A stretch of 64,000 bases of DNA from Enchytraeus crypticus. Lineage: Eukaryota; Annelida; Clitellata; Enchytraeida; Enchytraeidae. Shown piece after piece: positions 63,230 to 64,000 of the stretch; the stretch's first letter is position 1; each line of letters starts with the position of its first letter. The notes beneath the pieces were generated by a model. The model worked only from the letters and a program-made list of their open reading frames with translations. It ran no database searches and was not told the DNA's origin. The stretch is taken from NCBI GenBank assembly GCA_905160935.1, contig CAJHZI010000512.1, positions 231,501 through 295,500 of the forward strand, in the 5' to 3' direction. The position numbers were made by a program, and so were the translations under genes.

Positions 63230-64000
63230 ATTATTATTATTCAACGTGCAAATACTGACTCAAAAATCAATACAAGTAGAGTTACACTGAACCGATAGAG
63301 TTACCAGCGCCATAATTATATAGTTAAGAATAATAACAATAATAGCAATTAGGGTGCTACAGTCAGTCATCAATGACAACATGAAGCACTACTGAGATAA
63401 AATAAAGATTAATGTAGACTATAGCTAACAGATAAAATGGCTTCTGAGATGGTTTCCCGATTTCTTCCTCAGTTCTTGCGCAGTCGTCTCTTATGTACGT
63501 ATTTCGGCTGGTCCATTCTACCCGTATTATGTCCAGACCACTAGAAAACAGTATGTCATCTATGATTAAGTAAAGTTTTGGACGGATTAAGCGAAGTGCC
63601 TACATCACAACTGCGCAGTAGAATTTGAAGATTGGGTAACAAGAGTTGATGATTTTGTAAGTAAACTACACGCTGCTGACAGCCTAGGCTCCGATGATTT
63701 AACGACAGCCTGACATTCGCTGCCTGACAACTCAGTAGTGACTGGAGATGTTCCCACCCACGCTGCAAGGTTTTCACTCCAGAGCTGGTAGCACTGATTC
63801 ACTGGGTACCTGCAGATAGCCTTACACTGGAGACACGTTACCACCTGATGACTGCGACCTCGTTTCCCTACAGAGATATAAACAAATTATACAGAGCTAA
63901 TACTTTAAAATAGTCCCAACCTCTCGTCCCTTTTCATGTAAAATTACATAAAATTTCATGTAAAAGTCTGTAATTTTATATTTGATCAACAATGTTGATA
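63230..64000. other. Window end, nothing assignable
   Basis: A 79-codon minus-strand frame (63605-63844, four Cys, no known motif) is the only open stretch. A short piece at 63330-63420 (AGTCATCAATGACAA...) resembles 17505-17550, so dispersed repeats are likely. Confidence 0.4.

Overview
This is a 64-kb piece of nuclear DNA from an invertebrate animal. It has spliced genes with GT-AG introns, a tRNA gene, tRNA-derived SINEs, LINE fragments, a DNA transposon and very many micro- and minisatellites. An allatostatin-A (galanin-like) receptor, a CaMKII and a lectin/EGF membrane protein with low-complexity tracts point to a bilaterian. A spiralian (mollusc, annelid, brachiopod or similar) is my best guess, but the sequence alone does not prove it. 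All three protein-coding genes lie on the + strand and appear unrelated in function. There is no operon-like arrangement.

Layout. 1-14,575: intergenic, AT-rich, with satellites, SINEs, an inverted-repeat element and no convincing gene. 14,576-14,646: a tRNA-Gly(GCC) gene. 15,642-20,694: a four-exon allatostatin-A/galanin-type GPCR (405 aa). 20,700-24,400: SINEs and a degraded LINE-like element. 24,420-40,997: an 18-exon CaMKII (522 aa, with Thr286 and Thr305/306 at their canonical numbers), plus a 54-bp candidate cassette exon and a candidate alternative last exon encoding a hydrophobic tail. Its introns hold a DNA transposon and several SINEs. 41,200-47,600: intergenic, with large CT and CTAT tracts and a GC-box/CCAAT-like patch. 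47,665-62,269: a nine-exon gene for a ~2316-aa type I membrane protein. Its order is signal peptide, SUEL-type lectin domain, Thr-rich stalk, charged repeats, furin-like site, Asn/Ser-rich repeats, about 13 EGF domains, one transmembrane helix and a cytoplasmic tail. The exon joins of all three genes were set by reading-frame phase and family conservation, and each summed coding length is an exact multiple of three.

The most striking observation is that many intronic minisatellites are made of copies of the adjacent splice junction, carrying the last or first exonic bases plus the donor or acceptor. At least 12 of the 56 splice junctions, in all three genes, show this. Examples are nine extra copies of the exon-8 donor of the EGF gene (eight with intact GTAAGT), three extra CaMKII exon-9 acceptors at exact 36-bp spacing, and a 30-bp array copying the start of the transmembrane exon. 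This looks like recurrent tandem duplication seeded at exon borders, which lengthens introns and leaves ladders of decoy, often in-frame, splice sites.
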